10,732 nucleotides of DNA from Methanoregulaceae archaeon (GTDB taxonomy: Archaea > Halobacteriota > Methanomicrobia > Methanomicrobiales > Methanospirillaceae): assembly GCA_019695435.1 (NCBI GenBank), contig JACTVF010000057.1, forward strand, positions 1-10,732, in the 5' to 3' direction. The notes under the pieces are model-generated. The model did no database searches, had not been told where the DNA came from, and saw only the letters and a program-made list of their open reading frames with translations. Position 1 is the first letter of the stretch. Each line of letters starts with the position of its first letter. Made by a program: the position numbers and the translations under genes. Below are positions 1 to 5,959 of this stretch, piece by piece.

Positions 1-25
1 GCCACTCCCTGTCTCTTTCCTGCAT
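1..25 (-). CDS. eif2a: Translation initiation factor aIF2 subunit alpha, 5' end only
   Basis: Only the first eight codons lie in the window. Read on the minus strand from the ATG at 25-23 they give MQERDREW, followed by the window edge. Archaeal aIF2-alpha proteins often begin with a short acidic/basic stretch ending in Glu-Trp before the S1-like RNA-binding domain. The gene order eL42, eS27, aIF2-alpha is common in archaea, so the identity rests on both the short sequence and synteny. The likely ribosome binding site is GTGAG, which overlaps the TGA stop of the upstream eS27 gene. The start lies 8 nt beyond that stop, suggesting coupled translation. The protein would be a subunit of the aIF2 heterotrimer that brings initiator tRNA to the ribosome. 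The identification cannot be proven from 25 bases. Confidence 0.7.
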
Positions 26-33
26 GTAACGGC

Positions 34-222
34 TCACTTGAACTCTGAGATGATCTCAGCCTTTAAGTTCGCCTTTCCGCCCGCCGGTGTCGCAAGATCG
101 CGTCCGCAGACAACACACTTGACTGTCGTGCTTGCTTTGGAAAAGACCGTCTGCTCATTATCGCAGTCAGGGCACTTTACCTTTAAAAAACTGCTCCGGT
201 TTGCTCGTGCTTCACGTACCAT
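34..222 (-). CDS. rps27e: 30S ribosomal protein eS27 (S27e)
   Basis: This 62-residue protein has the single zinc ribbon of eS27: Cys17-x2-Cys20 and Cys36-x2-Cys39, with the typical VKCPDC and VKCVVCG contexts and a basic N-terminus (MVREARANRSSF). It binds the small ribosomal subunit. The frame stays open to 288, but the ATG at 222 gives the usual family length. It is also preceded by a good ribosome binding site, GGAGTGA, formed by the last codons and TGA stop of rpl44e five bases upstream. This overlap strongly supports the start at 222 and implies translational coupling. The gene is the middle member of a translation operon ending in aIF2-alpha. Nothing in it looks damaged or unusual. Confidence 0.96.
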   Translation of the reverse strand: MVREARANRSSFLKVKCPDCDNEQTVFSKASTTVKCVVCGRDLATPAGGKANLKAEIISEFK

Positions 223-227
223 GTTTT

Positions 228-506
228 TCACTCCGTCAACTCGAACTTGGCAACCCGGTAGCCTTTGCGCAGGTGGGCTTTCCCGCACGTTGTGCAGCGG
301 TACCTGACGTTGATCTTCTTTGTGGGCTTGTCGCCACCCGGGACCTTCGAGAACTTCCCCATGTTACCCACTTTGCCTCTCCGTGCCTTCTGGCGGTCGA
401 TCCAGTGGAGACCGGTTGTCTTGCTCTTCTTGACCTTCTCCACCTCATGGATCTGGTGACTTCTGCAAAAAGGACAGTATGTTTTGAATTTCACTGGCAT
501 CTTCAT
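228..506 (-). CDS. rpl44e: 50S ribosomal protein eL42 (L44e)
   Basis: This 92-residue protein matches the archaeal eL42/L44e family over its whole length. It starts [14 protein letters not shown] and carries a zinc ribbon from Cys11-x2-Cys14 and Cys71-x2-Cys74. It has a basic middle ([19 protein letters not shown]) and the [11 protein letters not shown] segment. In the ribosome this protein lies near the E site of the large subunit. The ATG at 506 is preceded at a suitable distance by GGTGA. A second in-frame ATG two codons later is possible, but family members usually keep MKMP. It is the first gene of the eL42-eS27-aIF2-alpha operon, with a TATA-like element at 562-569. The length is normal for the family and the protein is complete. 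Confidence 0.97.
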   Translation of the reverse strand: MKMPVKFKTYCPFCRSHQIHEVEKVKKSKTTGLHWIDRQKARRGKVGNMGKFSKVPGGDKPTKKINVRYRCTTCGKAHLRKGYRVAKFELTE

Positions 507-561
507 GATGTTTTCACCGAATGTACTGGATATTGAATCCCAGTATTATTTACTAAGGTTC

Positions 562-569
562 ATATTTAA
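562..569 (-). promoter_or_regulatory. Putative TATA box of the rpl44e operon
   Basis: On the minus strand this reads TTAAATAT within CTTAAATATG, close to the archaeal TATA consensus. Transcription would be expected to start about 25 nt downstream, near 540, leaving a leader of about 30 nt that carries the GGTGA ribosome binding site of rpl44e. The call is based on position and composition only. Confidence 0.45.
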
Positions 570-765
570 GATATGGGTTCACTGGCAGTGCAGGATACCT
601 ATACCGTCCTGATTTTGTGCAATTCTCATTGTGGCGAAGAGTGTTAAGGTTTTAGCGCCGGGATATTAAAAAGATTAGGATAGTGTGAATCTTCCCACCG
701 GATCCAGACAGGAAATACCACAATCTGAAAAATGGCCTCCCCGGGAATTACTGCGCAGAGAATTT

Positions 766-775
766 CTAAAAAATC
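766..775 (-). terminator. Oligo-T terminator after the GINS gene
   Basis: Six consecutive A on the plus strand (768-773) read as T6 in the minus-strand transcript, starting seven bases after the TAA stop of the GINS gene. Archaeal RNA polymerase often terminates at short U-tracts without a strong hairpin. No clear stem precedes it, so the call is tentative. Confidence 0.4.
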
Positions 776-779
776 CCTG

Positions 780-1475
780 TTATTTGCAGGAGGGAAGAGT
801 GATAGCGATAACGATGTTCCGGTCGCTGAGCACGGATGCATTCCTCTCGGGAAGGGTCACGATGTCCCCTTTCGCAAGGGTGTAGATCCTCCCATCTACT
901 CCCATAAACATATCCATATCCTCGAGCACCCGCACGAGCAGATATGGGGGGGTGAGGGTAGGTGCAGCTGACGATAGGTCGACGGATGGATCCACCGTTC
1001 TTTCCGCTAACTCAGGGATCTCTTCATCTTCCACATCCATTTCATCCTCCGCTGCCTCCATGCCGGCTGGCATCACTGCGGGAACCGGCATGAGCGGGTG
1101 TTTTGCGTTGTGGAGCAGGATACCCTGACATTCCTCAAGCCCGTCAGCAATCCGTTCAAACATCTCGTGCTCAGCAGGGAGCATCCTTCTGACCTCTTCC
1201 CGATCATAGTAATTGCCCTCAGCGTGCATGAGGGCAAGGGTGAGGATCTTGCGCGAACGGATTGAGAAGAGCTCATGCATAGTCTCCTTTATCGCAATCG
1301 TCTCTTCTATGAGCGCCCGCGCCTCATCGGAAAGCGGATCCTCAATCGCATAGACCTTCTTGAGAAGTGCTGCGATCTCCCCGTGGGTGCGATCGAAGAT
1401 ATCCGGGGATATCTGAACCAGTTTGCCGGTTTCGCGCTCGGAGAGCAGGATGCTGCGCAGATCATCAAATCCCAT
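780..1475 (-). CDS. Archaeal GINS subunit (Gins51/Gins15 type), DNA replication
   Basis: GINS is the complex that joins MCM and Cdc45/RecJ-like protein at the replication fork. This 231-residue protein has the 51-type domain order: an N-terminal helical A domain (about residues 1-120, including IRSRKILTLALMHAEG at 72-87), a variable acidic linker (about 138-172, rich in Glu, Asp and Ala), and a small C-terminal B domain (about 178-226: YLLVRVLEDMDMFMGVDGR, then YTLAKGDIVTLPERNASVL). The B-domain LPERNA segment is characteristic. Some euryarchaea have only this subunit and form a homotetramer; whether a 23-type partner exists elsewhere cannot be seen here. The gene lies 27 nt after priS on the same strand, an arrangement common in archaea. 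Its ribosome binding site is weak (GGGTAC near the start). It is the last gene of the cluster. Confidence 0.9.
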   Translation of the reverse strand: MGFDDLRSILLSERETGKLVQISPDIFDRTHGEIAALLKKVYAIEDPLSDEARALIEETIAIKETMHELFSIRSRKILTLALMHAEGNYYDREEVRRMLPAEHEMFERIADGLEECQGILLHNAKHPLMPVPAVMPAGMEAAEDEMDVEDEEIPELAERTVDPSVDLSSAAPTLTPPYLLVRVLEDMDMFMGVDGRIYTLAKGDIVTLPERNASVLSDRNIVIAITLPSCK

Positions 1476-1502
1476 AGCAGGTACCCGAAAGGAGATTATT
1501 TT

Positions 1503-2630
1503 TCATGCAATTTCCGCGATGCCGCGGCAGCAGAGAAAGACCGCCACGGCCTCAGGTACTGTAGAGATCCCTTTTTGGATCTGATAAGTGCTTCCAAGCA
1601 TCGGCATGGCAAGCGGAAACCGCGAGTCCACCCGTACCTCCCGGGTTGTAAAGACCACGGCATCAATGAGAGGATCAAATTCATGAAGGTCACGGACCTC
1701 AAGCGGTTGCACCCGCATACCGCTGCCGCCGTGAAGGGAGGTGGGCATCCGTATCAGGCGCTTGATGTCGGTTGTGACCGGCTCATCCGCAAGGGCAGCC
1801 CGGTCGTTCAGCCGCTTCCGGAATTCCCCATTGGTTTCGTGCACGACCGTTTTTATGACCCTGTCTTTGAGGATTGTTGGATCGACATGCCCTTGGAGTC
1901 CTGCGATCATCTCTTCGCGCTTTTTCAGGAACCCGGCTGCTGACTCCTTTCCCACACCTTCAAGTGCAGTAAGATGAGCCATCCCCTCTGCCTCACTCAG
2001 ACTGCCAAGCCACGTGAGGTAATCGATAAGCGCGCCACGAAACCGGGCCGGCCACCCGGACGATGCAGGCGAGCCGGTGAGCAGAACCGCTGGATCAATC
2101 CCGATACCGCATATGTAATCGACCACTTCACGCCGCTCGGCGCTCCCCCACCCGCGAAAAGCAAGATCCCGCACATGCACATGATACCCCCGACCTCCCG
2201 AAAAGACCAGTTCAATCTGCTTTGGATCGATCCCCAGTTCTTCGGTGAGCATGACCAGCAGTTTTTCTGTCTCGGTCTTTACCCGGGCAAGCATCTGGTC
2301 ATAGGGCCCTTTAACGATATGGTCTGCATCCAAATCGAAGATCAGATCGGCTCCGCACCAGCCTTTTTCCGCCATAGTGGGCGCATCCGGTTTCTCATAA
2401 TAGGCACTCGAATAATAGATATGCAGGGGAACGAGATTTTTGATGTAATTGACGAGCTCCAAACGATCGGAAAATGCGATGTGCCGGCGCATCCGCATCT
2501 CGGCAGTACCGGGATTAAAAAGGACAAAACCCCATTCCCTCTGCGCAAGCGAGGGCGGGGCGACCAGCATCGCCTTCCGGTAATATTCAGTGAACCGCTG
2601 CCGCAGAAACTCCGTAGTCGCCGGGTTCAT
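1503..2630 (-). CDS. priS: DNA primase small (catalytic) subunit PriS
   Basis: PriS makes the RNA/DNA primers for replication together with the large subunit PriL. This 375-residue protein carries the archaeo-eukaryotic primase motifs: ADLIFDLDAD with catalytic Asp99 and Asp101, SGGRGYHVHV (144-153) for nucleotide binding, and DIKRLIRMPTSLHGGSG (288-304), in which Asp288 is the likely third metal ligand. Length and motif order fit the family. The region after the DxD motif (about 104-130) has no cysteines, so the zinc knuckle described for Pyrococcus PriS is not visible. The ATG at 2630 overlaps the elp3 stop as ATGA, and a strong AAGGAGATG ribosome binding site lies just upstream inside elp3. 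This implies coupled translation. The GINS gene follows 27 nt downstream, so the primase and the GINS factor are probably co-transcribed. Confidence 0.96.
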   Translation of the reverse strand: MNPATTEFLRQRFTEYYRKAMLVAPPSLAQREWGFVLFNPGTAEMRMRRHIAFSDRLELVNYIKNLVPLHIYYSSAYYEKPDAPTMAEKGWCGADLIFDLDADHIVKGPYDQMLARVKTETEKLLVMLTEELGIDPKQIELVFSGGRGYHVHVRDLAFRGWGSAERREVVDYICGIGIDPAVLLTGSPASSGWPARFRGALIDYLTWLGSLSEAEGMAHLTALEGVGKESAAGFLKKREEMIAGLQGHVDPTILKDRVIKTVVHETNGEFRKRLNDRAALADEPVTTDIKRLIRMPTSLHGGSGMRVQPLEVRDLHEFDPLIDAVVFTTREVRVDSRFPLAMPMLGSTYQIQKGISTVPEAVAVFLCCRGIAEIA

Positions 2631-4207
2631 GACATCTCCTTTTCCATATAAGGCCCTCTACGCTCATATCCCTGCCTCCGGTAATAGGGCCTGACGCCGA
2701 TTCCGCTCATGATCGCCACGCGTGCAAATCCTGCTGTTTTGGCGATCTCCTCTGCATGGGAGAGAAGCATCCTCCCGAAGCTCCTGTGCTGCCACTCCTC
2801 TGCCTCAGCTGCATCCAGGCCTACCGGGACAAGGCTGCCGTAGACATGGAGCTCGCGTACGATCGCGGCCCCATGGAGCTCGGGACGGAACACTGACGAG
2901 GGGAACCGGAGCCGGGCAAACCCGATCAGCGAGTCTCCCGAGACCGCGGAGATGAAATGTTCTGTGCCGCCACAGCACTCGTACCGGGTCACCCGTATTT
3001 CAGATTCCACGTCAGAGGGGAGTCTGCCGATCTCCCGGCACCGGATGCAGCGGCAGTGCCGGCCCTGCGCGGCAAGACGGTTCTGGGCCAGCTGCCGGAA
3101 ATTGGAATGCCGGGACCCGGCTACGATCAGTTTTGCCGGGATGTCGCGCTGTACCCGCGAGAGCCGCGTGTACTCAGGGATGAGCGATTTTGCGTAGGCG
3201 ATGAGGTCGATGAGCTGATCTTCGTCGTACGGGGCATACTCCTTTCGTTCCCATAGTTCTTCTATCTCGGAACCGGGGGTGACAAGCGTCGGGTATATCT
3301 TTAAGAAATCCGGCTTGAACCGGGGATCGGAGAAGATCGTCTCAAACATCATTCTGTCAGATGCAATCGTCGAATGTGGCAGGTTGGGCATCACATGGAA
3401 CCCGACCTTGATCCCGGCGTCCCGCAGGAGCCGGTTTGCCTCGGCTGTATCGGCCACCGTGCAGCCTCGGCGGTTGAATGCAAGGATCGCATCATCAACG
3501 TGCTGGACACCCAATTCCACTTTCGTGACCCCGAGATCGAGCATCCGGTTGATATGCTCTTTTTTGCACCAGTCCGGTCGGGTCTCAAACGTAATCGCAA
3601 CGCACCGGACATCGGCAGTCTCGTTTACCGCCTCAACATATGCAACGGAAGGCATCGCCGCTGCCGGTATGTACCCGGGGTACATATTCATCGCCTCGAC
3701 GCACCGGGCGACAAACTCATTCTGATACTCCACGGGTCGGGCAGTCATCGTCCCGCCCATCACGATCAGTTCCACTTTCTCGACCCGGTGACCCAGCGTC
3801 TCGAACTGTCCGAGCCTGGCGTGGACCTGGGCAAACGGATCGTAGCCATGCTCCCGGGCCCGTTTTGCCGCCGGTTCCTCACCGGTATAGCTCTGTGGTG
3901 AACCAAACGGATGGGCCGGGCCGCCCGGGCAGGGCAGGCATTTGCCGTGCGGGCACGGGTACGGCGAGGTCATGACCGCGACTGGTGCGACGCCCGAAAG
4001 CGTACGGGTAGGCTTAACAAGCAGGACCCTGCGCAGGGTCTCCCGCTCCTCCGGAGTCGCAGCGGCAAGGATCGCAGAGTTCTTGGGAACTGCACGAAGC
4101 CGGTACTTCCGGCAGATGTCAATTTTTACGGCAACGATCCCGCTGTCACCGGGCGGCAGGGAGAGGATGCGGGAGATGATCTCCCGGAACGCCAGCGCCT
4201 CATCCAT
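2627..4207 (-). CDS. elp3: Elp3-type tRNA uridine(34) acetyltransferase / radical SAM enzyme
   Basis: Archaeal Elp3 acts alone to add a carboxymethyl-type group to U34 of tRNA, using acetyl-CoA and a radical SAM mechanism. Residues 85-93 (CPHGKCLPC) give the Elp3 Cys-x4-Cys-x2-Cys iron-sulfur motif, followed by the PGG segment. The radical SAM core runs to about 350, including TFETRPDWC (206-214) and VELGVQHVDD (230-239). A cysteine cluster HCRCIRCREIG (384-394) follows. The C-terminal GNAT acetyltransferase domain (about 405-526) has RELHVYGSLVPVG, a CoA-loop-like QHRSFGRMLL (473-482) and PYYRRQGYERRGPYMEKEM at the end. The 526-residue length is normal. Local substitutions such as MPNLPHS, where many homologues have MPGLPGS, are noted but leave the protein intact. 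The start lies 5 nt after UPF0058 and has a poor ribosome binding site, suggesting coupling. It overlaps priS by 4 nt. Confidence 0.95.
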   Translation of the reverse strand: MDEALAFREIISRILSLPPGDSGIVAVKIDICRKYRLRAVPKNSAILAAATPEERETLRRVLLVKPTRTLSGVAPVAVMTSPYPCPHGKCLPCPGGPAHPFGSPQSYTGEEPAAKRAREHGYDPFAQVHARLGQFETLGHRVEKVELIVMGGTMTARPVEYQNEFVARCVEAMNMYPGYIPAAAMPSVAYVEAVNETADVRCVAITFETRPDWCKKEHINRMLDLGVTKVELGVQHVDDAILAFNRRGCTVADTAEANRLLRDAGIKVGFHVMPNLPHSTIASDRMMFETIFSDPRFKPDFLKIYPTLVTPGSEIEELWERKEYAPYDEDQLIDLIAYAKSLIPEYTRLSRVQRDIPAKLIVAGSRHSNFRQLAQNRLAAQGRHCRCIRCREIGRLPSDVESEIRVTRYECCGGTEHFISAVSGDSLIGFARLRFPSSVFRPELHGAAIVRELHVYGSLVPVGLDAAEAEEWQHRSFGRMLLSHAEEIAKTAGFARVAIMSGIGVRPYYRRQGYERRGPYMEKEMS

Positions 4208-4212
4208 GACAC

Positions 4213-4491
4213 TTAATGTTCGACAGCAACCTGTGGTGTCGATGCAGTTGCAGTCTCAGGAGAATAGTTCACCACATGCACATGGTGGTGTCCTTTTATA
4301 TGGGTCACGACCTCTTCGCCCAGTGTGAGAAGAGCATCTTTATGGGCTTTTTTATCCTTATGGATGTGTACCGGCGATATTTCGAGAGCATCATAGCGTT
4401 CAGTTACTATTTCCTCATTGGTGGTGTTCTCGTAATACTTCCTGATGTGGACCATCAGCATATGCAGATGCAGTAACTCTTCCTTTTGCAC
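4213..4491 (-). CDS. UPF0058 family protein, histidine-rich, unknown function
   Basis: The 92-residue product matches UPF0058, a small archaeal family without a settled function. The pattern is an N-terminal KEELLHLHMLMVHIRKY helix, then ALEISPVHIHKDKKAHKDALLTLGEEV. Histidines are numerous (8, 10, 15, 42, 44, 50, 64, 68-70, 72), so metal binding is plausible but unproven. The start is a GTG at 4491, preceded by AAGGCGA as a moderate ribosome binding site. No upstream ATG fits the family N-terminus. The tail after residue 75 (SPETATASTPQVAVEH) is low in complexity and probably flexible. It is the first gene of the cluster that continues with elp3 (5-nt gap), priS and GINS. It is therefore a candidate accessory or regulatory protein for those functions, although this is inference from position only. 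Confidence 0.88.
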   Translation of the reverse strand: MQKEELLHLHMLMVHIRKYYENTTNEEIVTERYDALEISPVHIHKDKKAHKDALLTLGEEVVTHIKGHHHVHVVNYSPETATASTPQVAVEH

Positions 4492-4544
4492 ACTATCGCC
4501 TTCTCTCTGAAAAGTTATTCTTTCTGTGCGGCAGATATACCTTA

Positions 4545-4578
4545 TTGGTGAAATTTATAAGAGAATACATTCACCCAA
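4545..4578. repeat. Imperfect inverted repeat bracketing the divergent TATA box
   Basis: TTGGTGAA at 4545-4552 is answered by TTCACCCAA at 4570-4578, a match on the opposite strand with one extra C. The core GGTGAA/TTCACC is exact. The AT-rich TTTATAAG sits between the arms. It could be an operator for a dimeric repressor or an RNA hairpin at the start of the plus-strand transcript. The sequence does not decide which. Confidence 0.4.
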
Positions 4579-5444
4579 GGGGATTGCTTGCGGGACTGGC
4601 AATTGGGGACGCGTTGGGTGCGCCCTTGGAAGGATCTCCCCAACCTGAAGCGTGGGTGACAAATATGCGGCCCGGAGGGCGCCATTTCCGGAAGGCCGGC
4701 CAGTTCACGGACGACACCCTGCAGGCACTTGCGGTCGCAGAATCACTTCTCGCGCGCAGGGGATTCGATCCATCTGATCTTGTACACCGATTGCTTGCCG
4801 GATACAGGAAGCGCCCGGAGTGGTACGGCCCTACTTCTTCTGCATTCTTTAACCTCGTGAGTTCCGGTGTCCCGCCGCAGCGGGCCGCATGGCTCGTGCA
4901 CCGGCGCCATCATGGAAGCAGGAGTAACGGGAGCGTGATGCGGGGATTTCCCCTTGGGATCTTTTATGCTGATGATCGGGTGTATGAGGTAAGCATCACA
5001 TGCTCCCGGCTCACCCACTATGATCCGGTCGCCGCCCACTGCTCTGCGTGGCTCAACATGATGGCAAGCGAGATGTGCCGGGGGGTTTCCCGGCACCGGG
5101 CATTTGTTCACGCCCGCTCGCGGTGCAGGAACGCGGAGGTCCTTGCCTTGCTCGGGAGTTACGAGCAGTACTGTCCCGATCCCTCGCTCGATGCAGTGCT
5201 CTGCTCACATGCGGCACTCTTCTGTTTTATGAAAGCCCATACGTTTGAGAACGCCGTACTCTCTGCCATAAATATGGGGGGAGATGCGGACACGATCGGG
5301 GCTTGTTGCGGTGCGCTCGCCGGAGCCTGTTGGGGGATCGATGCAGTGCCAAAACGGTGGAAAACCGTACTCGAGGGATTTAAGGATATTATACATGTCG
5401 CAGATGCACTCTGGCAGGTGCGAGAGGATGAAAGCACGAGATAG
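4545..5444 (+). CDS. ADP-ribosylglycohydrolase (ARH/DraG family)
   Basis: Enzymes of this family remove ADP-ribose from proteins or other acceptors with two bound Mg or Mn ions. This 299-residue protein has the diagnostic metal motifs in order: RGLLAGLAIGDALGAPLEG near the N-terminus, QFTDDT (53-58), SNGSVMRGFPLG (127-138), THYDP (157-161), and MGGDADTIGACCGALAGACWG (244-264), where Asp247 and Asp249 should bind metal. The fold appears complete. The start is uncertain: TTG 4545 and GTG 4548 both keep the usual short N-terminal stretch, and neither has a clear ribosome binding site. A TTG at 4584 would remove conserved sequence. No ADP-ribosyltransferase or nitrogenase gene lies nearby, so the substrate is unknown. 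It is a single-gene unit, divergent from the replication cluster and convergent with UPF0179. Confidence 0.92.
   Translation: MVKFIREYIHPRGLLAGLAIGDALGAPLEGSPQPEAWVTNMRPGGRHFRKAGQFTDDTLQALAVAESLLARRGFDPSDLVHRLLAGYRKRPEWYGPTSSAFFNLVSSGVPPQRAAWLVHRRHHGSRSNGSVMRGFPLGIFYADDRVYEVSITCSRLTHYDPVAAHCSAWLNMMASEMCRGVSRHRAFVHARSRCRNAEVLALLGSYEQYCPDPSLDAVLCSHAALFCFMKAHTFENAVLSAINMGGDADTIGACCGALAGACWGIDAVPKRWKTVLEGFKDIIHVADALWQVREDESTR
4553..4562 (-). promoter_or_regulatory. Putative TATA box of the UPF0058-elp3-priS-GINS cluster
   Basis: The minus strand reads TCTTATAAAT across this site, a strong archaeal TATA element. A transcription start about 25 nt downstream, near 4530, would give a leader of about 38 nt before the GTG at 4491. 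A weaker TATA-like GGTATATC lies at about 4533-4540 on the same strand. The first site falls within the apparent 5' end of the divergent ADP-ribosylglycohydrolase gene. Confidence 0.45.
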
Positions 5445-5455
5445 CTCATCTGACC

Positions 5456-5479
5456 AAAAGGGGATCTATAAGATCTTTT
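5456..5479. terminator. Likely bidirectional terminator between convergent genes
   Basis: The 33-nt gap between the ADP-ribosylglycohydrolase stop and the UPF0179 stop holds the dyad GATCT-ATA-AGATC (5463-5475). It is flanked by AAAAG on the left (5456-5460) and CTTTT on the right (5475-5479). Read from either strand it gives a short stem followed by T4. Its right edge overlaps the TAA stop of the UPF0179 gene. Confidence 0.5.
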
Positions 5480-5924
5480 ACACGGGTTTAATCTCGACGA
5501 GCTTGAGTGCCCGGCCTTTACCGCAGATATCGGAAGCATTGCCCAGCACATCGGCAATGACATATTTTTCGCCTTCCACTACCCCATCCGGCCGGCAGAG
5601 GGGGTAGCTCTTGCAATCCGCTTTGTTGCAGGAGAATTCTATCTTTATCTTGGAGTTAATTATCGCCATGTCAGCACTGATAAGTATGGTCACCGGGGCG
5701 TCCATTACTTCGACAGCCGTCGCTCCGTTGAAGTGGACGGCACACTCGTGATGGGTGCTCCTGACCGTGACGATCCGGTACCGGTGACCCTTGTTTAAGT
5801 TGTTGCACGCCTTTTTGACCTTGCAGGTCCCGCATTCAGGGGACTCCCCTTCGTAGATAAATTCAATGCCAGGTTTTGCCAGCACCGTTCCCACAAGTGT
5901 CACTTTGGTTTTTGTCTCTGCCAT
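5478..5924 (-). CDS. UPF0179 family cysteine-rich protein, unknown function
   Basis: This 148-residue protein matches the archaeal family UPF0179 over its length: VTLVGTVLAKPGIEFIY, then ECGTCKVKKACNNL, GHRYRIV, and a C-terminal CNKADCKSYPLCRPDGVVEGEKYVI. It has eight cysteines (31, 34, 40, 61, 99, 104, 110, 134). Two clusters, Cys31-x2-Cys34-x5-Cys40 and Cys99-x4-Cys104-x5-Cys110, suggest zinc or iron-sulfur binding. The function is not known. The ATG at 5924 fits, with AGGTG and AGGA somewhat far upstream (about 11-15 nt). Homologues commonly begin close to the VTL segment at residues 8-10, so a few N-terminal residues may be lineage-specific. It follows egsA by 35 nt on the same strand and is probably co-transcribed with it. 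No substrate or partner can be read from the sequence. Confidence 0.9.
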   Translation of the reverse strand: MAETKTKVTLVGTVLAKPGIEFIYEGESPECGTCKVKKACNNLNKGHRYRIVTVRSTHHECAVHFNGATAVEVMDAPVTILISADMAIINSKIKIEFSCNKADCKSYPLCRPDGVVEGEKYVIADVLGNASDICGKGRALKLVEIKPV

Positions 5925-5959
5925 GGCAAAATTCCTGCACCTTTGATCGTTCCACCGGA

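Larger units (their letters stand above)
507..779. other. Non-coding gap between the GINS gene and rpl44e
   Basis: This 273-bp stretch holds the presumed rpl44e promoter on its left side and the end of the GINS transcript on its right. Between about 585 and 760 I see no gene with a recognisable protein, no tRNA-like fold and no clear repeat. Short open frames cross it on both strands but have low-complexity or unrecognisable translations and no ribosome binding sites. Confidence 0.6.

Noticed and set aside
222..288. N-terminal extension of eS27 to 288
   Set aside because: It would run into the eL42 gene and add residues foreign to the family; the internal ATG at 222 has a good ribosome binding site.
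644..841. 65-residue minus-strand open frame spanning the end of the GINS gene
   Set aside because: It overlaps the GINS C-terminus in another frame, has no ribosome binding site and no recognisable sequence.
1275..2651. Long plus-strand open frames (222 and 225 residues) opposite the GINS and priS genes
   Set aside because: They are antisense to genes with clear motifs, have no recognisable domains or ribosome binding sites, and reflect the GC-rich codon pattern of the real strand.
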